Shown here: positions 1 through 9,239 of the stretch, in pieces
Layout of the letters: the number at the start of each line of letters is the position of its first letter
Position numbering within the stretch: the stretch's first letter is position 1
Source: Actinomycetes bacterium
Lineage (GTDB): Bacteria > Actinomycetota > Acidimicrobiia > Acidimicrobiales > JAAEMS01
Length of the DNA: 64,000 nucleotides
Direction: 5' to 3'
Assembly: GCA_024225275.1 (NCBI GenBank)
Contig: JAAEMS010000405.1
Location: 25,204 to 89,203 of the forward strand
Notes under the pieces: generated by a model
The model's input: only the letters and a program-made list of their open reading frames with translations
Databases searched by the model: none
Told to the model about the DNA's origin: nothing
Made by a program: the position numbers and the translations under genes

Positions 1-1351
1 CCGCGGCGCACACCGCGTGGCCGCCCTCATGGTAGGCAATGGCCTCTTTCTCCTCGTCGGAGAGGGCCATGGACTCCCGCTTCTGGCCCATGAGGACCCG
101 GTCGCGGGCGGCGTCGATGTGGCTGGCATGGATCCGGTTCTCGCCGGCCCGGACGGCGTGGAGGGCGGCCTCATTGATGAGGTTGGCGAGATCGGCACCA
201 CTCATACCCGGTGTGCCGCGGGCAACGACACCGAGATCGACGTCTTCGGCGACCTTCTTGTGCTTGATGTGGACCTCGAGGATTTGGCGGCGATCGTCAA
301 GCTCAGGAAGAGGGACAACGACCTGGCGGTCGAAGCGGCCCGGCCGGAGCAGGGCCGGGTCGAGAATGTCGGGCCGGTTGGTGGCCGCCATCATCACGAT
401 GCCTTCGGTGGTCTCGAAGCCGTCCATCTCGGCGAGCATCTGGTTCAGGGTCTGCTCGCGTTCGTCGTGACCGCCGCCCAGCCCGGCCCCTCGCTTGCGA
501 CCGATCGAGTCGATCTCGTCGACGAAGATGATGGCCCTACCCATCTTGCGGGCCTCGTTGAACAGGTCGCGCACCCGGCTGGCGCCGACGCCCACGAACA
601 TCTCCATGAAGTCCGAGCCGGTGACCGACATGAACGGCACTCCGGCCTCGCCGGCCACCGCCCGGGCGATGAGGGTCTTGCCGGTACCGGGGGGACCGAC
701 CAGCAGGACCCCCTTCGGGATGCGGGCGCCGATCTCGTTGAACTTGTTGGGGTGTTTCAGGAAGTCGACGACCTCGGTGACTTCCTGCTTCACGCCGGCG
801 TAACCGGCCACGTCATCGAAGGTCGTTCCCGGACGTTCGGTGGTGTAGGTCTTCGCCTTGGACCGTCCGACCGACATGATGCCGCCCATCTGTGACTGCT
901 GGCGTCGGGCGATCCATACGAGGACACCGACGATGAGCAGCATGGGCACGAAGATGGGCAGGATGCTGAGCAAGATGTTGGGTGAGGGGGTCTTGGGATC
1001 GATCAGGACCCCGTTCTCGTCGAGGAGGGCGCGGTCCGATGCCGGGAAACCCTCGAGGAAGCCGGTGGTGCGGAACTCCTCTTCGTCTTTGAACTGGCCC
1101 GTGATCTTGCCGTTGTTGTTGTCGTACTCGACGGAGTCGACGTCCCCGCTCTCGACCGCCTGCAGGAACTCTCCGTAGGTGATCTCGGTCTCGTTGCCGG
1201 AGGGGCTGAACAGGGTGCTGACCACCAACACCGCGAGCACACCGGCCACGATCCACAGCGCCCAGCGCGGGAACGGGCCGTCGCCGCGGGCCGGGGTTGA
1301 GGGTCGGCGCTCGTCCTTGTTGGGGGGAGGGGGCGAGTCCTTCTGATCCAT
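1..1351 (-). CDS. ftsH: ATP-dependent zinc metalloprotease FtsH (C-terminus cut by window edge)
   Basis: Membrane-anchored AAA+ protease that degrades misfolded membrane and regulatory proteins. The first 450 residues are visible. There is a Pro-rich cytosolic start, a first membrane helix at about 30-50, a periplasmic segment, and a second helix at about 125-150. The AAA module follows, with Walker A GPPGTGKT, Walker B IIFVDEID, and the second region of homology ([20 protein letters not shown]). The zinc motif HEGGH lies at residue 441, plus-strand 17-31, just before the window edge. Start ATG 1351 is chosen because a TAGCAT hexamer ends 6 nt upstream with no ribosome binding site, which suggests a leaderless mRNA. 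It is divergent from the CPBP protease gene. Identification is secure. Confidence 0.97.
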   Translation of the reverse strand, partial: MDQKDSPPPPNKDERRPSTPARGDGPFPRWALWIVAGVLAVLVVSTLFSPSGNETEITYGEFLQAVESGDVDSVEYDNNNGKITGQFKDEEEFRTTGFLEGFPASDRALLDENGVLIDPKTPSPNILLSILPIFVPMLLIVGVLVWIARRQQSQMGGIMSVGRSKAKTYTTERPGTTFDDVAGYAGVKQEVTEVVDFLKHPNKFNEIGARIPKGVLLVGPPGTGKTLIARAVAGEAGVPFMSVTGSDFMEMFVGVGASRVRDLFNEARKMGRAIIFVDEIDSIGRKRGAGLGGGHDEREQTLNQMLAEMDGFETTEGIVMMAATNRPDILDPALLRPGRFDRQVVVPLPELDDRRQILEVHIKHKKVAEDVDLGVVARGTPGMSGADLANLINEAALHAVRAGENRIHASHIDAARDRVLMGQKRESMALSDEEKEAIAYHEGGHAVCAA

Positions 1352-1357
1352 GGCCCC

Positions 1358-1363
1358 ATGCTA
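1358..1363 (-). promoter_or_regulatory. -10 element of ftsH (leaderless)
   Basis: TAGCAT on the minus strand ends 6 nt before the ATG at 1351. That spacing would place the transcription start at or next to the start codon. Confidence 0.55.
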
Positions 1364-1452
1364 GGAGCCTGCGAGACGATTGCCCGGGTCAGGCGGCCGC
1401 TCCGGCTGTGTTCCCTGCGTGTGTTGGTGCGCTCCTGGGCTTCTCTGGCCCC

Positions 1453-1458
1453 TAGCCT
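1453..1458 (+). promoter_or_regulatory. -10 element of the CPBP protease gene (leaderless)
   Basis: TAGCCT ends 7 nt before ATG 1466. It favours this start over upstream in-frame codons. Confidence 0.55.
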
Positions 1459-1465
1459 GTTGGTG

Positions 1466-2182
1466 ATGGCGACCGGCCTGGAACCACGCAACCGACTCTC
1501 GTTCGGCCTCGCCGAGGTCTTCGGGGGCCTCCTCCTGGCCCAGGTGTCAGCCATGGGTTTCGGTGTCCTGATCCTGGGCCTCGCCGGCTACGAGGCCGAT
1601 GTCGACCTCTCTTCTCTGTCCCTACGCCTCATCGCGGTCCTCCAGGTTCCCCTGTGGCTCGGGTATCTGGGTGTCCCCCTCTACCTGGCCAAGCGGGGTG
1701 AGGGTCTGGTCCGCACCTTCGGTCTTCGTATGGAGTGGGGTGACCTCTGGCGGGGTCTGGGTCTGGGTCTGGTCACCCAGCTGGTCTTCGTGCCCCTGCT
1801 CTACCTGCCCCTCCAGGCCCTCTTCGGCGAGCTCGACGTGGCCGCCGCCGCCGAGGAACTGACCGACCGGGCCACCGATCCCGTCGGGGTGATCCTCCTC
1901 CTGCTGATTGTTGCTGTGGGCGCCCCCCTGGTGGAGGAGCTGTTCTTCCGGGGCCTGGTGCAGACCGTGTTCGTGGCTCGCCTCGGACCCACCGTCGGCG
2001 TGATCGCCCAGGCCTTCCTGTTCGGAATCGTGCATCTCCAGCTCATCCAGCTGCCCGGTCTGGTCCTGTTCGGGCTGCTGGCCGGTGAGCTCACCCGCCG
2101 GTCGGGACGACTGGGGCCGGCCATCTGGGCCCATGTGGCCTTCAACACCACCACCGTGGTGGCTCTGCTCCTGCTCGGATAA
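1466..2182 (+). CDS. CPBP-family intramembrane metalloprotease
   Basis: Polytopic membrane protein of 238 residues in the CPBP/Abi (CAAX-protease-like) family. Members cleave substrates within or near the membrane; the substrate here is unknown. The family motifs are all present: EELFFRG at about 156-162 (EExxxR), a His in the hydrophobic segment near 189, and HVAFN near 222-226 (HxxxN). Several hydrophobic helices separate them. The reading frame is open upstream to 1358. I choose ATG 1466 because TAGCCT sits 7 nt before it and because the 36 residues upstream are Arg-rich and unlike a membrane-protein start. It is divergent from ftsH. Such proteases often sit alone, so the context gives little functional information. 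Confidence 0.85.
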   Translation: MATGLEPRNRLSFGLAEVFGGLLLAQVSAMGFGVLILGLAGYEADVDLSSLSLRLIAVLQVPLWLGYLGVPLYLAKRGEGLVRTFGLRMEWGDLWRGLGLGLVTQLVFVPLLYLPLQALFGELDVAAAAEELTDRATDPVGVILLLLIVAVGAPLVEELFFRGLVQTVFVARLGPTVGVIAQAFLFGIVHLQLIQLPGLVLFGLLAGELTRRSGRLGPAIWAHVAFNTTTVVALLLLG

Positions 2183-2212
2183 CCCACGGAGAGTGGGCAG
2201 AATGACCCAAAA

Positions 2213-2269
2213 GGTTACGTTCTGTGCTGAATACCTCACAGAGTGGTCACTGGCTGACGATGAGGTCAC
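2213..2269. promoter_or_regulatory. Three GGTNAC repeats upstream of the small zinc-ribbon gene
   Basis: GGTTAC at 2213-2218, GGTCAC at 2245-2250 and GGTCAC at 2264-2269 lie on one strand in the 118-nt gap before ATG 2301. The last two are 19 nt apart. They could be half-sites for a regulator, but short repeats like this can be chance. Confidence 0.25.
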
Positions 2270-2300
2270 AGTAAGTGAGAGACCATTGCGGAGGTTCGAT

Positions 2301-2501
2301 ATGGCGGTGACTACCAAGGCCCGGCGTTGCGCGTGCGGGACCGAATTGGTCGAAATCGAGATCGAGGTCAACGGCCACGAGGTGATGATGGTGTCCTGTG
2401 CCAGCTGTGACCAGCGTTCCTGGCTGGCGAACGGCCATCCGGTGCCCCTCGATGGCGTTCTGGCGGGTATCGGCACGTCATCCCACCGTCGCCATTCGTA
2501 G
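2301..2501 (+). CDS. Small zinc-ribbon-like protein, function unknown
   Basis: Predicted protein of 66 residues. It has two cysteine pairs, CAC near residues 10-12 and CASC near 34-37, about 22 residues apart. They are separated by an acidic beta-strand-like stretch (ELVEIEIEVNGHEV). This resembles a minimal zinc ribbon. A good ribosome binding site, GGAGG at 2290-2294, lies 6 nt before ATG 2301. This gene is therefore probably leadered, unlike many neighbours. The frame continues upstream to 2085 but overlaps the CPBP gene antisense to codon preference, so the shorter start is preferred. I do not recognise the family. A nucleic-acid or protein-binding role is only suggested by the cysteine spacing. 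Confidence 0.7.
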   Translation: MAVTTKARRCACGTELVEIEIEVNGHEVMMVSCASCDQRSWLANGHPVPLDGVLAGIGTSSHRRHS

Positions 2502-2625
2502 TCGAGGCCGGCCACGGCCCGTGGTCGGGGATGGGTGACCCGGGCCAGTCGACGCTGACTTTCTGGGCAGAGTTATTGCTCCTGATGGGTCATTGGGCTC
2601 ATCACCTGCCACGATGGGTGGAGCC

Positions 2626-5328
2626 ATGGATCGCGCCGACCAGACAGTTCCTGATGCCGTGCCCCGCGGCACCCCAGTCGCGCCGACGGCCGCGGCCGTC
2701 GATCCTGGGCTGATCCCCAACGGCACAGGGGTGGCCGATCCCCCAACCGAGATCGTCGAACCGGCCCCGGCTGTCGTCTCGCCCCCCTCCCGGGCGGACC
2801 CGGTCACCACTGACCTCGATCCGGCGTGGGAGGTCCCTGACGGGGTACCGCTCGATCAGCTGCCCCGGTGGATCCGCGACCTGATCGCCTTCATCGTGGT
2901 CGGCGGCTGCAGTGCCTTCACCCTGTGGATGCTCCAGCCGTCCCTCCTGTTCGCCGACACCACACCGGCCGGCGGCGACATGGGCGCCCACGTGTGGGCG
3001 CTGGGATATCTCCGCGACGTGCTCCTGCCCGATTTGAGGCTGAGCGGCTGGACTCCTGACTGGTACAACGGCTTTCCGGCCTTCCGCTTCTACATGGTCG
3101 TGCCCTTCCTGGCCATGATCGTCCTGAACACCGGCCTTCCCATGGTCCTTGGCATTCCTGTGGCTCTGGGGTCCCTGGCCGTTGGTCTCGCCGCCTGGCT
3201 GAGGCGGGTTCCCGACGGCATCGCCCGCCACCGTGGCCTTGCCCTCGGCGCCAGCATCGCGGTGGCCCTGGTCGCGGTGCCGGTGCCCTTCGGGGTGGCC
3301 TTCAAGCTGATCTCGGTCAGCGGTGTGGTGAGTCTGCCCATCGCGGCCTGGGGTTTTGGTCGCCTGGTCCGCCTGCCCTTCCCCGGGCCGCCCATGCTGG
3401 CCCTCGCCACCATGCCGTTCTTGTTCGACCGGTCATTCACCATCTACGGCGGCAACATCGCGTCGACCCTGGCGGGCGAGTTCGCCTTCTCGATCGCACT
3501 GTCCGTCGCCCTGCTGTACCTGGGCGTCGTCGCCCGAGGCCTCGAAACCGGGCGGCACCGCGGTGCCGCGGCCACCCTGCTCGCGCTGGCCGGCCTGTGT
3601 CACGTGTTCCCCGCCTTCTTCGCACTGGTCGGCACCCTCGTGCTGTTCCTGCTGGGTCCCCGCCGCGAGAGGCTGCGCTGGGTGGTCCAGGTGGGAGCCG
3701 TGGCCGGACTCCTGTCGGCGTTCTGGGTGGTGCCGTTCGTATCCACCCGGGCGTACCTCAACGACATGGGCTGGGAGAAGATCACCGCCTACACCCAGAA
3801 CCTCGTCCCCGATCAGAACCTCTGGGTTCTGCTGCTGGCCCTGGTCTCGGTGGGTGTCGTCGTCATGCGTCGCAACCGCACCGGCACGTTCTTCACGGTC
3901 ATGGCTCTGGCCGGGGCTGCGGCGTTCATCCTGGTGCCCCAGGGAAGGCTCTGGAACGCCCGGCTGCTGCCCTTCTACTACCTGTCATTGAGCCTGCTGG
4001 CCGCCGTCGGCGTCACCGAGATCATCCGGTGGCTGGCCGACGAGGAGTTGCGCCTCGACCGCACCGGGCGGCTCATGGCCCAGGTCGGAGGTCTCGCGGT
4101 GGCGACGCTGTTGGTCTTCGTCCACATCGGCCTACCCCTGAGGGTGCTGCCCGGTGGTTCGGTGCTCGCCGATGGCCGCTACAGCTGGATGGGTATCACC
4201 ACCGCCGACAACAGCTTCATCGGTGGCTGGTCGCGATGGAACTACTCGGGCTACGAGCGCAAGCCGGCGTACCCGGAGTACCGAGACCTGGTCACCACGA
4301 TGGACACCCTGGGCGACCAGAACGGTTGTGGCCGGGCCATGTGGGAGTACGAGCCCGAGCTCGACCGTTTCGGCACCCCCATGGCCTTGATGCTGTTGCC
4401 CCACTGGACCGACGGCTGCATCGGTTCGATGGAGGGGCTGTACTTCGAAGCCTCTTCCACCACGCCGTACCACTTCCTGAACCAGTCAGAGCTGTCGGCC
4501 TCGCCGTCGCGGGCTCAGCGCGACCTGCCCTACCGCGACCTCGATCTCGACCGCGGCGTCGAGCATCTTCAGCTGATGGGCGTGCGGTACTACCTCACGA
4601 TCTCCGACGCAGCCACATCGGTGGCCGACACCCACCCTGATCTCGAGCTCATGGCCACGTCCGGACCCTGGTCGGTCTATCAGGTCAGCGACGCCCCCCT
4701 CGTCGAGGCCCTCACTGCCCTGCCCGCCGTGGTCGATGGGCTCGAGCACGACAGCGAGAGGTGGCTGCCGACGGCGGTCGACTTCTACCAGGATCCCGAC
4801 GCCTGGTCGGTCTTCCTGGCGGCCGACGGACCCCCGGAGTGGGCCCGTATCGCCCCCGGTGAGATCCCGCCCACCGTGCCCACGACACCGGTTATGGTGT
4901 CGGCCGTCGAGTCCAGCCGCGACGGCCTGTCGTTCACCGTCGACGAGCCCGGCTCACCCGTCCTCGTCAAGATGTCCTACTTCCCCAACTGGCAGGCGTC
5001 CGGTGCCGAGGGCCCCTGGCGAGTGACCCCCAACCTGATGGTGGTCGTGCCCACTGACACCGAAGTCACCCTCACATACGGACGGTCGCTGGCCGATTAC
5101 GGATCATGGGTGTTGACAGCGATCGGGCTTCTGGGTCTGCTGATACTGAGCCGTCCGCGCGACGTCGTGCTGCCGGCGGCCTCGCCTCCGGTGGGCAGCG
5201 GTTGGCCGTCCCCCACCCCAGTGGGCCTGGTGTCACGAACGCCGCCCACACCAACGCCCACCGAACCTACTGGCGCCGTGCCGCCGGTGGTGGCCTCCGA
5301 AGCCTCGGAGCATCCCCACTCGCCGTGA
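2626..5328 (+). CDS. Large integral membrane protein, probable GT-C type glycosyltransferase
   Basis: Predicted 900-residue membrane protein. The first 85 residues are Pro/Ala-rich and disordered. About ten or more helices then span roughly 90-520, followed by a soluble C-terminal region and a final helix near 830-850. The motif GDMGAH at 117-122, in the loop after the first helix, has the acidic residue expected of GT-C enzymes. Such enzymes use polyprenyl-phosphate sugars on the outer face of the membrane. The 'WYNGFPAFRFY' segment resembles actinobacterial proteins annotated as PTPS-related membrane proteins. It lies 16 nt upstream of a GtrA-GT2 gene, which fits a flippase/synthase plus transferase pathway for envelope glycans. 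Start ATG 2626 is chosen over an upstream TTG at 2593. The sugar and acceptor are unknown. Confidence 0.75.
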   Translation: MDRADQTVPDAVPRGTPVAPTAAAVDPGLIPNGTGVADPPTEIVEPAPAVVSPPSRADPVTTDLDPAWEVPDGVPLDQLPRWIRDLIAFIVVGGCSAFTLWMLQPSLLFADTTPAGGDMGAHVWALGYLRDVLLPDLRLSGWTPDWYNGFPAFRFYMVVPFLAMIVLNTGLPMVLGIPVALGSLAVGLAAWLRRVPDGIARHRGLALGASIAVALVAVPVPFGVAFKLISVSGVVSLPIAAWGFGRLVRLPFPGPPMLALATMPFLFDRSFTIYGGNIASTLAGEFAFSIALSVALLYLGVVARGLETGRHRGAAATLLALAGLCHVFPAFFALVGTLVLFLLGPRRERLRWVVQVGAVAGLLSAFWVVPFVSTRAYLNDMGWEKITAYTQNLVPDQNLWVLLLALVSVGVVVMRRNRTGTFFTVMALAGAAAFILVPQGRLWNARLLPFYYLSLSLLAAVGVTEIIRWLADEELRLDRTGRLMAQVGGLAVATLLVFVHIGLPLRVLPGGSVLADGRYSWMGITTADNSFIGGWSRWNYSGYERKPAYPEYRDLVTTMDTLGDQNGCGRAMWEYEPELDRFGTPMALMLLPHWTDGCIGSMEGLYFEASSTTPYHFLNQSELSASPSRAQRDLPYRDLDLDRGVEHLQLMGVRYYLTISDAATSVADTHPDLELMATSGPWSVYQVSDAPLVEALTALPAVVDGLEHDSERWLPTAVDFYQDPDAWSVFLAADGPPEWARIAPGEIPPTVPTTPVMVSAVESSRDGLSFTVDEPGSPVLVKMSYFPNWQASGAEGPWRVTPNLMVVVPTDTEVTLTYGRSLADYGSWVLTAIGLLGLLILSRPRDVVLPAASPPVGSGWPSPTPVGLVSRTPPTPTPTEPTGAVPPVVASEASEHPHSP

Positions 5329-5344
5329 GGGTGGGCAACGCCTG

Positions 5345-6508
5345 ATGAGGGAGCGGCTGCGCTGGTTCCTGGCTGTGGCGGTCGTAGCCACGGCCCTGGA
5401 CGTCGGCGGGTTCCTGGCTCTGGCCGGCCCTCTCGGGCTCCGGCCCCTCGTGGCCGACGGGCTGGCCCTGACCGTCGCCGCCCTGACGTCGTGGGCCCTC
5501 AACCGGTGGGTGACCTTCGGCGGCGACCCCCACGCCCGGTGGGTCAGGCAACCCATCGCCTTCTTCGCCACGGCGACCGCCGCCGCGATCGTCGACCTGG
5601 GGGTCCTTGCCGCGGTCCACGACTCCGGCGACGCCCTCTGGGGCTCGAAGCTGGTGGCCCTCGCAGCGGCCGCCGCCCTGCGCTACACGAGCTACCGGGT
5701 CGTGGTGTTCAACCAGGTGCAGCGAGATCTGAGCACCCGAACCTCGCGCCCTCGTCCCCCGGGGGAGGTGAGGCTCAGCGTCGTGGTGCCTGCCTTCAAC
5801 GAGTCGGCCCGCATCGCCACGACGGTTGACCAGATCCGGGCTGCGCTCAATGGCCCGCTCGACGGCTCACTCGAGGTGGTCGTGGTCGACGACGGGAGCA
5901 CCGATGACACCGCGGACCGGGCCGGCGTGGCCGACCAGGTGGTCGTACTCGACCCCAACCTGGGAAAGGGAGGTGCCGTTCGGGCCGGGGTGGCTGCGGC
6001 TGTGGGTCGCGCCATCGCGTTCACCGACGCCGATCTCTCCTACGAGCCGAGTCATCTCCTGGAGCTCCTCGAGGAGATCGAGAGCGGCTGGGACGTGGCG
6101 GTGGGCAGCCGCCGCCACACCGACACCACCACGCTCGTTCGGGCCCGCCGCATCCGCGAGATGGGCGGGCGCATCATCAACCTTGTGACCTACGCCGTGT
6201 TGCTGGGGGCCCACCGCGACACCCAGTGCGGGCTCAAGGCCTTCCGCAGCGACCTCGGGCGGCTCCTGTTCCGCAAAGGACGCCTCGACGGCTTCGCCTT
6301 TGACATCGAGCTCTTCCTGTTGGCCGAGCGCTACCGCCTGTCGGTGAAGGAACTGCCGGTTCAGGTCACCAACCGGGGCACGTCCAGCGTTCGGGTCGTG
6401 CGCCACACCCTCGATCTTCTCGCCGACCTGGCCCGCCTGCGGTGGTGGGCCGGCCAGGGCGTCTACGACCTCGACCCCTCCGAACTGTCAGTCGACGCCA
6501 CCCTCTGA
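5345..6508 (+). CDS. GtrA-like membrane domain fused to a GT2 glycosyltransferase
   Basis: Fusion of 387 residues. Residues 1-122 form a four-helix GtrA-like domain, a family linked to moving polyprenyl-phosphate sugars across the membrane. Residues 145-370 form a GT2 domain like dolichyl/polyprenyl-phosphate sugar synthases: LSVVVPAFNES at 145, VVVDDGSTDDT near 179, GKGGAVRAG, and an FTDADLSY acidic motif near 226. The likely job is to make and translocate a polyprenyl-phosphate hexose for the GT-C protein just upstream. The domain order (GtrA first) is the reverse of the common GT2-GtrA arrangement. The ATG overlaps a TGATG context 16 nt after the upstream stop. The phosphomannomutase gene follows. 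Confidence 0.88.
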   Translation: MRERLRWFLAVAVVATALDVGGFLALAGPLGLRPLVADGLALTVAALTSWALNRWVTFGGDPHARWVRQPIAFFATATAAAIVDLGVLAAVHDSGDALWGSKLVALAAAAALRYTSYRVVVFNQVQRDLSTRTSRPRPPGEVRLSVVVPAFNESARIATTVDQIRAALNGPLDGSLEVVVVDDGSTDDTADRAGVADQVVVLDPNLGKGGAVRAGVAAAVGRAIAFTDADLSYEPSHLLELLEEIESGWDVAVGSRRHTDTTTLVRARRIREMGGRIINLVTYAVLLGAHRDTQCGLKAFRSDLGRLLFRKGRLDGFAFDIELFLLAERYRLSVKELPVQVTNRGTSSVRVVRHTLDLLADLARLRWWAGQGVYDLDPSELSVDATL

Positions 6509-6537
6509 AGGTCGGCCTTGACCCTCCCGTGCGCTCC

Positions 6538-6543
6538 TACACT
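6538..6543 (+). promoter_or_regulatory. -10 element of the phosphomannomutase gene (leaderless)
   Basis: TACACT ends 6 nt before ATG 6550. A TTGACC sequence lies 14 nt upstream of it, shorter than the usual spacer. Confidence 0.55.
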
Positions 6544-6549
6544 CAGGGG

Positions 6550-7902
6550 ATGTCCGGTTTCGATGCCATCTTCAAGGCCTACGACGTCCGGGGTATCTAT
6601 CCCGACCAGATCGATGCCCCGCGTTGTCGTGCCATCGGTGCGGCCTTCGCCCGGTTCCTGGTCACCGACGATCCTGGGGTGACCCAGGTGGTGGTGGCCC
6701 ACGACATGCGACCGTCGGGACCCGAGCTGGTAGAGGCGTTCACGGCGGGAGTGGTCGAGCAGGGTCTCGACGTGATCGAGATGGGGCTGGCCTCGACTGA
6801 CATGATGTATTTCGCCTCGGGGCACCTCGACGCCCCCGGGGCCGTGTTCACCGCCTCCCACAATCCGGCCCAGTACAATGGCATCAAAATGTGTCGGCGG
6901 GCCGCGGCGCCCATCGGCGAGGACTCCGGTCTCGCCGAGATCAAGGCGACGGCCGAGTCCGGTCTCGAGCCCGCTGGATCCACCGGCTCGGTGAGCTCGA
7001 CCGATCTGCTCGATGGTTTCGCCAACCATGTCCTGTCCTTCGTCGACGGGTCGGCCATGCGGCCCCTCAAGGTGGTGGCCGACACCGCCAACGGTATGGG
7101 TGGGCTGGTGGTGCCGGCCGTGTTCAGTCGGCTGCCGTTCGAGCTCGAGGTCCTCTTTCCGGAGCTCGACGGCACATTCCCGAATCATCCCGCCGACCCG
7201 CTCAACCCCGAAAACCTCGTTGACCTTCAGAGGCGGGTGCTGGAGACGGGGGCCGACATCGGACTGGCCTTCGACGGCGACGCTGACCGGGTCTTCCTGG
7301 TGGACGAGAAGGCCCAGCCGGTCTCCGGGTCGCTCACCACCGCCCTGCTGGCCCGCGCCATGCTCGAAAAGGAGCCCGGCGGCCAGGTGATCCACAACCT
7401 CATCTGCTCCAAGTCGGTACCCGAGGTCGTCACCGAAGCCGGAGGCACGCCCGTCCGGAGTCGGGTCGGGCACTCGTTCATCAAGCAGGTCATGGCCGAG
7501 ACGGGAGCCATCTTCGGGGGCGAGCACTCGGCCCACTACTACTTCCGCGACAATTGGCGGGCCGACTCCGGGCTCATTGCCGCGGTGAAGGTCCTCGAAC
7601 AGCTCTGTCTCAGCGGCGGGTCCCTGAGCACCCTGCTGGCCCCCCTCGACCGCTACGCCGCGTCGGGGGAGATCAACACCAAGGTCGCAAACACCGCCGC
7701 GGTCATCGACCACGTCGCTGATCACTACGCCGATGTCGCCAGCGACCAGCTCGACGGTCTCACCGTCGATGCGGGAGACTGGTGGTTCAACCTGCGGCCG
7801 TCGAACACCGAGCCCCTGCTGCGTCTGAACCTCGAAGCGGCCACCGAAGAGGACTGCGCCCGGCGGGTGGCCGAGGTTCAGGCCGTCATGGCGTCAGCCT
7901 GA
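6550..7902 (+). CDS. manB: Phosphomannomutase/phosphoglucomutase
   Basis: Cytosolic alpha-D-phosphohexomutase of 450 residues that interconverts hexose 6-phosphate and hexose 1-phosphate, feeding GDP-mannose or UDP-glucose synthesis. Diagnostic motifs are present: active-site serine loop TASHNP at 101-106, Mg-binding loop DGDADR at 242-247, sugar-binding loop GGEHSAHY near 323, and phosphate-binding loop RPSNTEP near 416. The downstream genes (Trm112-like, PGI/PMI, ahcY) resemble the manB-ahcY neighbourhood of mycobacteria. Together with the glycosyltransferases upstream, this suggests mannose-based envelope sugars. The start is fixed by TACACT 6 nt upstream. Which hexose is preferred cannot be told from sequence. 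Confidence 0.95.
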   Translation: MSGFDAIFKAYDVRGIYPDQIDAPRCRAIGAAFARFLVTDDPGVTQVVVAHDMRPSGPELVEAFTAGVVEQGLDVIEMGLASTDMMYFASGHLDAPGAVFTASHNPAQYNGIKMCRRAAAPIGEDSGLAEIKATAESGLEPAGSTGSVSSTDLLDGFANHVLSFVDGSAMRPLKVVADTANGMGGLVVPAVFSRLPFELEVLFPELDGTFPNHPADPLNPENLVDLQRRVLETGADIGLAFDGDADRVFLVDEKAQPVSGSLTTALLARAMLEKEPGGQVIHNLICSKSVPEVVTEAGGTPVRSRVGHSFIKQVMAETGAIFGGEHSAHYYFRDNWRADSGLIAAVKVLEQLCLSGGSLSTLLAPLDRYAASGEINTKVANTAAVIDHVADHYADVASDQLDGLTVDAGDWWFNLRPSNTEPLLRLNLEAATEEDCARRVAEVQAVMASA

Positions 7903-7950
7903 GCTTGTCGTCCCAACCATGCGTCCCCTGCGAAACAACTGGAGTCACCG

Positions 7951-8187
7951 ATGACCCTCGCCGCCGAACTGCTCGAGATCCTGGCCTGCCCTGAAGACAA
8001 GGGGCCCCTTTGGTACCTGGAAGATGAGCAGGCGCTGGTCAACCCCCGGCTGAACCGCCGCTACCGGATCGACGATGACATCCCGGTCATGCTGATCGAC
8101 GAGGCCGAGGCTCTCGACCAGGCCGAGATGGCCCGACTCCAGGCCCGCATCGACAACGAGGGCATTGCTCCGACGTTCGAGGCCTGA
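7951..8187 (+). CDS. Trm112/UPF0434-like small protein
   Basis: Protein of 78 residues of the Trm112 type, recognised by ILACPEDKGPL near the N-terminus and the YRIDDDIPVMLIDEA segment. In eukaryotes Trm112 activates methyltransferases; in bacteria the role of these proteins is poorly defined. Only one cysteine of the original zinc site is visible (ACP), so it probably does not bind zinc. A weak ribosome binding site (CTGGAG) precedes ATG 7951. Its stop lies 1 nt before the GTG of the isomerase gene, so the two are probably co-translated, as in the corresponding mycobacterial cluster. Confidence 0.85.
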   Translation: MTLAAELLEILACPEDKGPLWYLEDEQALVNPRLNRRYRIDDDIPVMLIDEAEALDQAEMARLQARIDNEGIAPTFEA

Positions 8188-8188
8188 G

Positions 8189-9193
8189 GTGTTCGATTCG
8201 CTCGGGCTGTTCGATGCTGCGGCCACCCTGCCCGACCAGATGGAGGCCGCCCGGGTGGCGTCGGCCTCGATTTCGGCTCTGCCGGATCCCGCCGGGATCG
8301 AAAGCGTGGTCTGTCTCGGTATCGGAGCGGGAGGCCTGGCCGGCGACATCGTTGCCGCCGTCGCCGCTCCGCAGGCGCCGGTACCCATCCTGGTGCACCG
8401 CGGCTATTCGCTCCCGGCGTTCGTATCCGAGTCGACCCTCGTCCTGGTCCTGTCGGCGACGGGCGGAACCGAGGAGACCATCGAAGCCACCGACGGCGCG
8501 ATCCGGGCTGGTGCTCGTCTGGTCGCAGTAACCGGTGAGGGCCCGCTCCGTGACCTCGCTCGTGGCGCGCAGGCACCGGTCGTCGACGTGTCCGAATCCA
8601 TCCCCACGCCCCGGTCGGCCATCGGCGCCCTGGCGGTGCCGCCCCTTCTGGTTCTCGAACAGCTCGGCCTGTTCCGCGGCGCAGACCAGTATGTGGGTCT
8701 GGCAATTCATCAGCTCGGTCAGCGCCGCGACGAGCTGACCGCGGCTGACAATCCGGCAGCCGGCCTGGCCCGCCGCATTGGTCGGACCATGCCCCTGATC
8801 TACGGGGGTGGCGCCATCGGCGGTGTCGCCGCCCGGCGCTGGAAGACCCAGTTCAACGAGAACGCCAAGGTGGCGGCCTTCGCCAACCAACTGCCCGAAC
8901 TGGCCCACAACGATGTGTCGGGCTGGGGCCAGCACGGTGACGTCACGCGCCAGGTCTTCACCCTGATCGACTTGCGCAACGACGAGGAGCATCCCCAGCT
9001 CATCGACCGGTTCGATCGTCTCGACGAGGCGATGGGTGAGGTGGTGGGTTCGGTCCACCGGGTCGACGCGGCCGGCGAGGGTCGGGTCGCCCAGCTCTTC
9101 GACCTGATCATGCAGGGTGATTTCGTGTCCCTGCACCTGGCGGCCGAGTCAGACATCGACCCGGGACCCACTCCGGCCGTCGGGGCTGTCTAG
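8189..9193 (+). CDS. SIS-domain bifunctional phosphoglucose/phosphomannose isomerase
   Basis: Protein of 334 residues with two sugar-isomerase (SIS) folds. It matches the small PGI/PMI family that converts fructose 6-phosphate to glucose 6-phosphate or mannose 6-phosphate. The active-site region ENAKVAAFANQLPELAHND starts at about residue 224 and carries the Glu and His expected for catalysis. An N-terminal glycine-rich loop (GIGAGGLAGD) and the LSATGGTEET phosphate-binding segment are also present. GTG 8189 is chosen because it follows the upstream TGA directly. An upstream in-frame ATG at 8165 would overlap the Trm112-like gene. With manB it connects glycolysis to mannose 1-phosphate. Confidence 0.88.
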   Translation: MFDSLGLFDAAATLPDQMEAARVASASISALPDPAGIESVVCLGIGAGGLAGDIVAAVAAPQAPVPILVHRGYSLPAFVSESTLVLVLSATGGTEETIEATDGAIRAGARLVAVTGEGPLRDLARGAQAPVVDVSESIPTPRSAIGALAVPPLLVLEQLGLFRGADQYVGLAIHQLGQRRDELTAADNPAAGLARRIGRTMPLIYGGGAIGGVAARRWKTQFNENAKVAAFANQLPELAHNDVSGWGQHGDVTRQVFTLIDLRNDEEHPQLIDRFDRLDEAMGEVVGSVHRVDAAGEGRVAQLFDLIMQGDFVSLHLAAESDIDPGPTPAVGAV

Positions 9194-9239
9194 AGAGCCT
9201 TCCCCAACACGCCGGTCCGGTCCCGCTAGCCTTCCAAAC

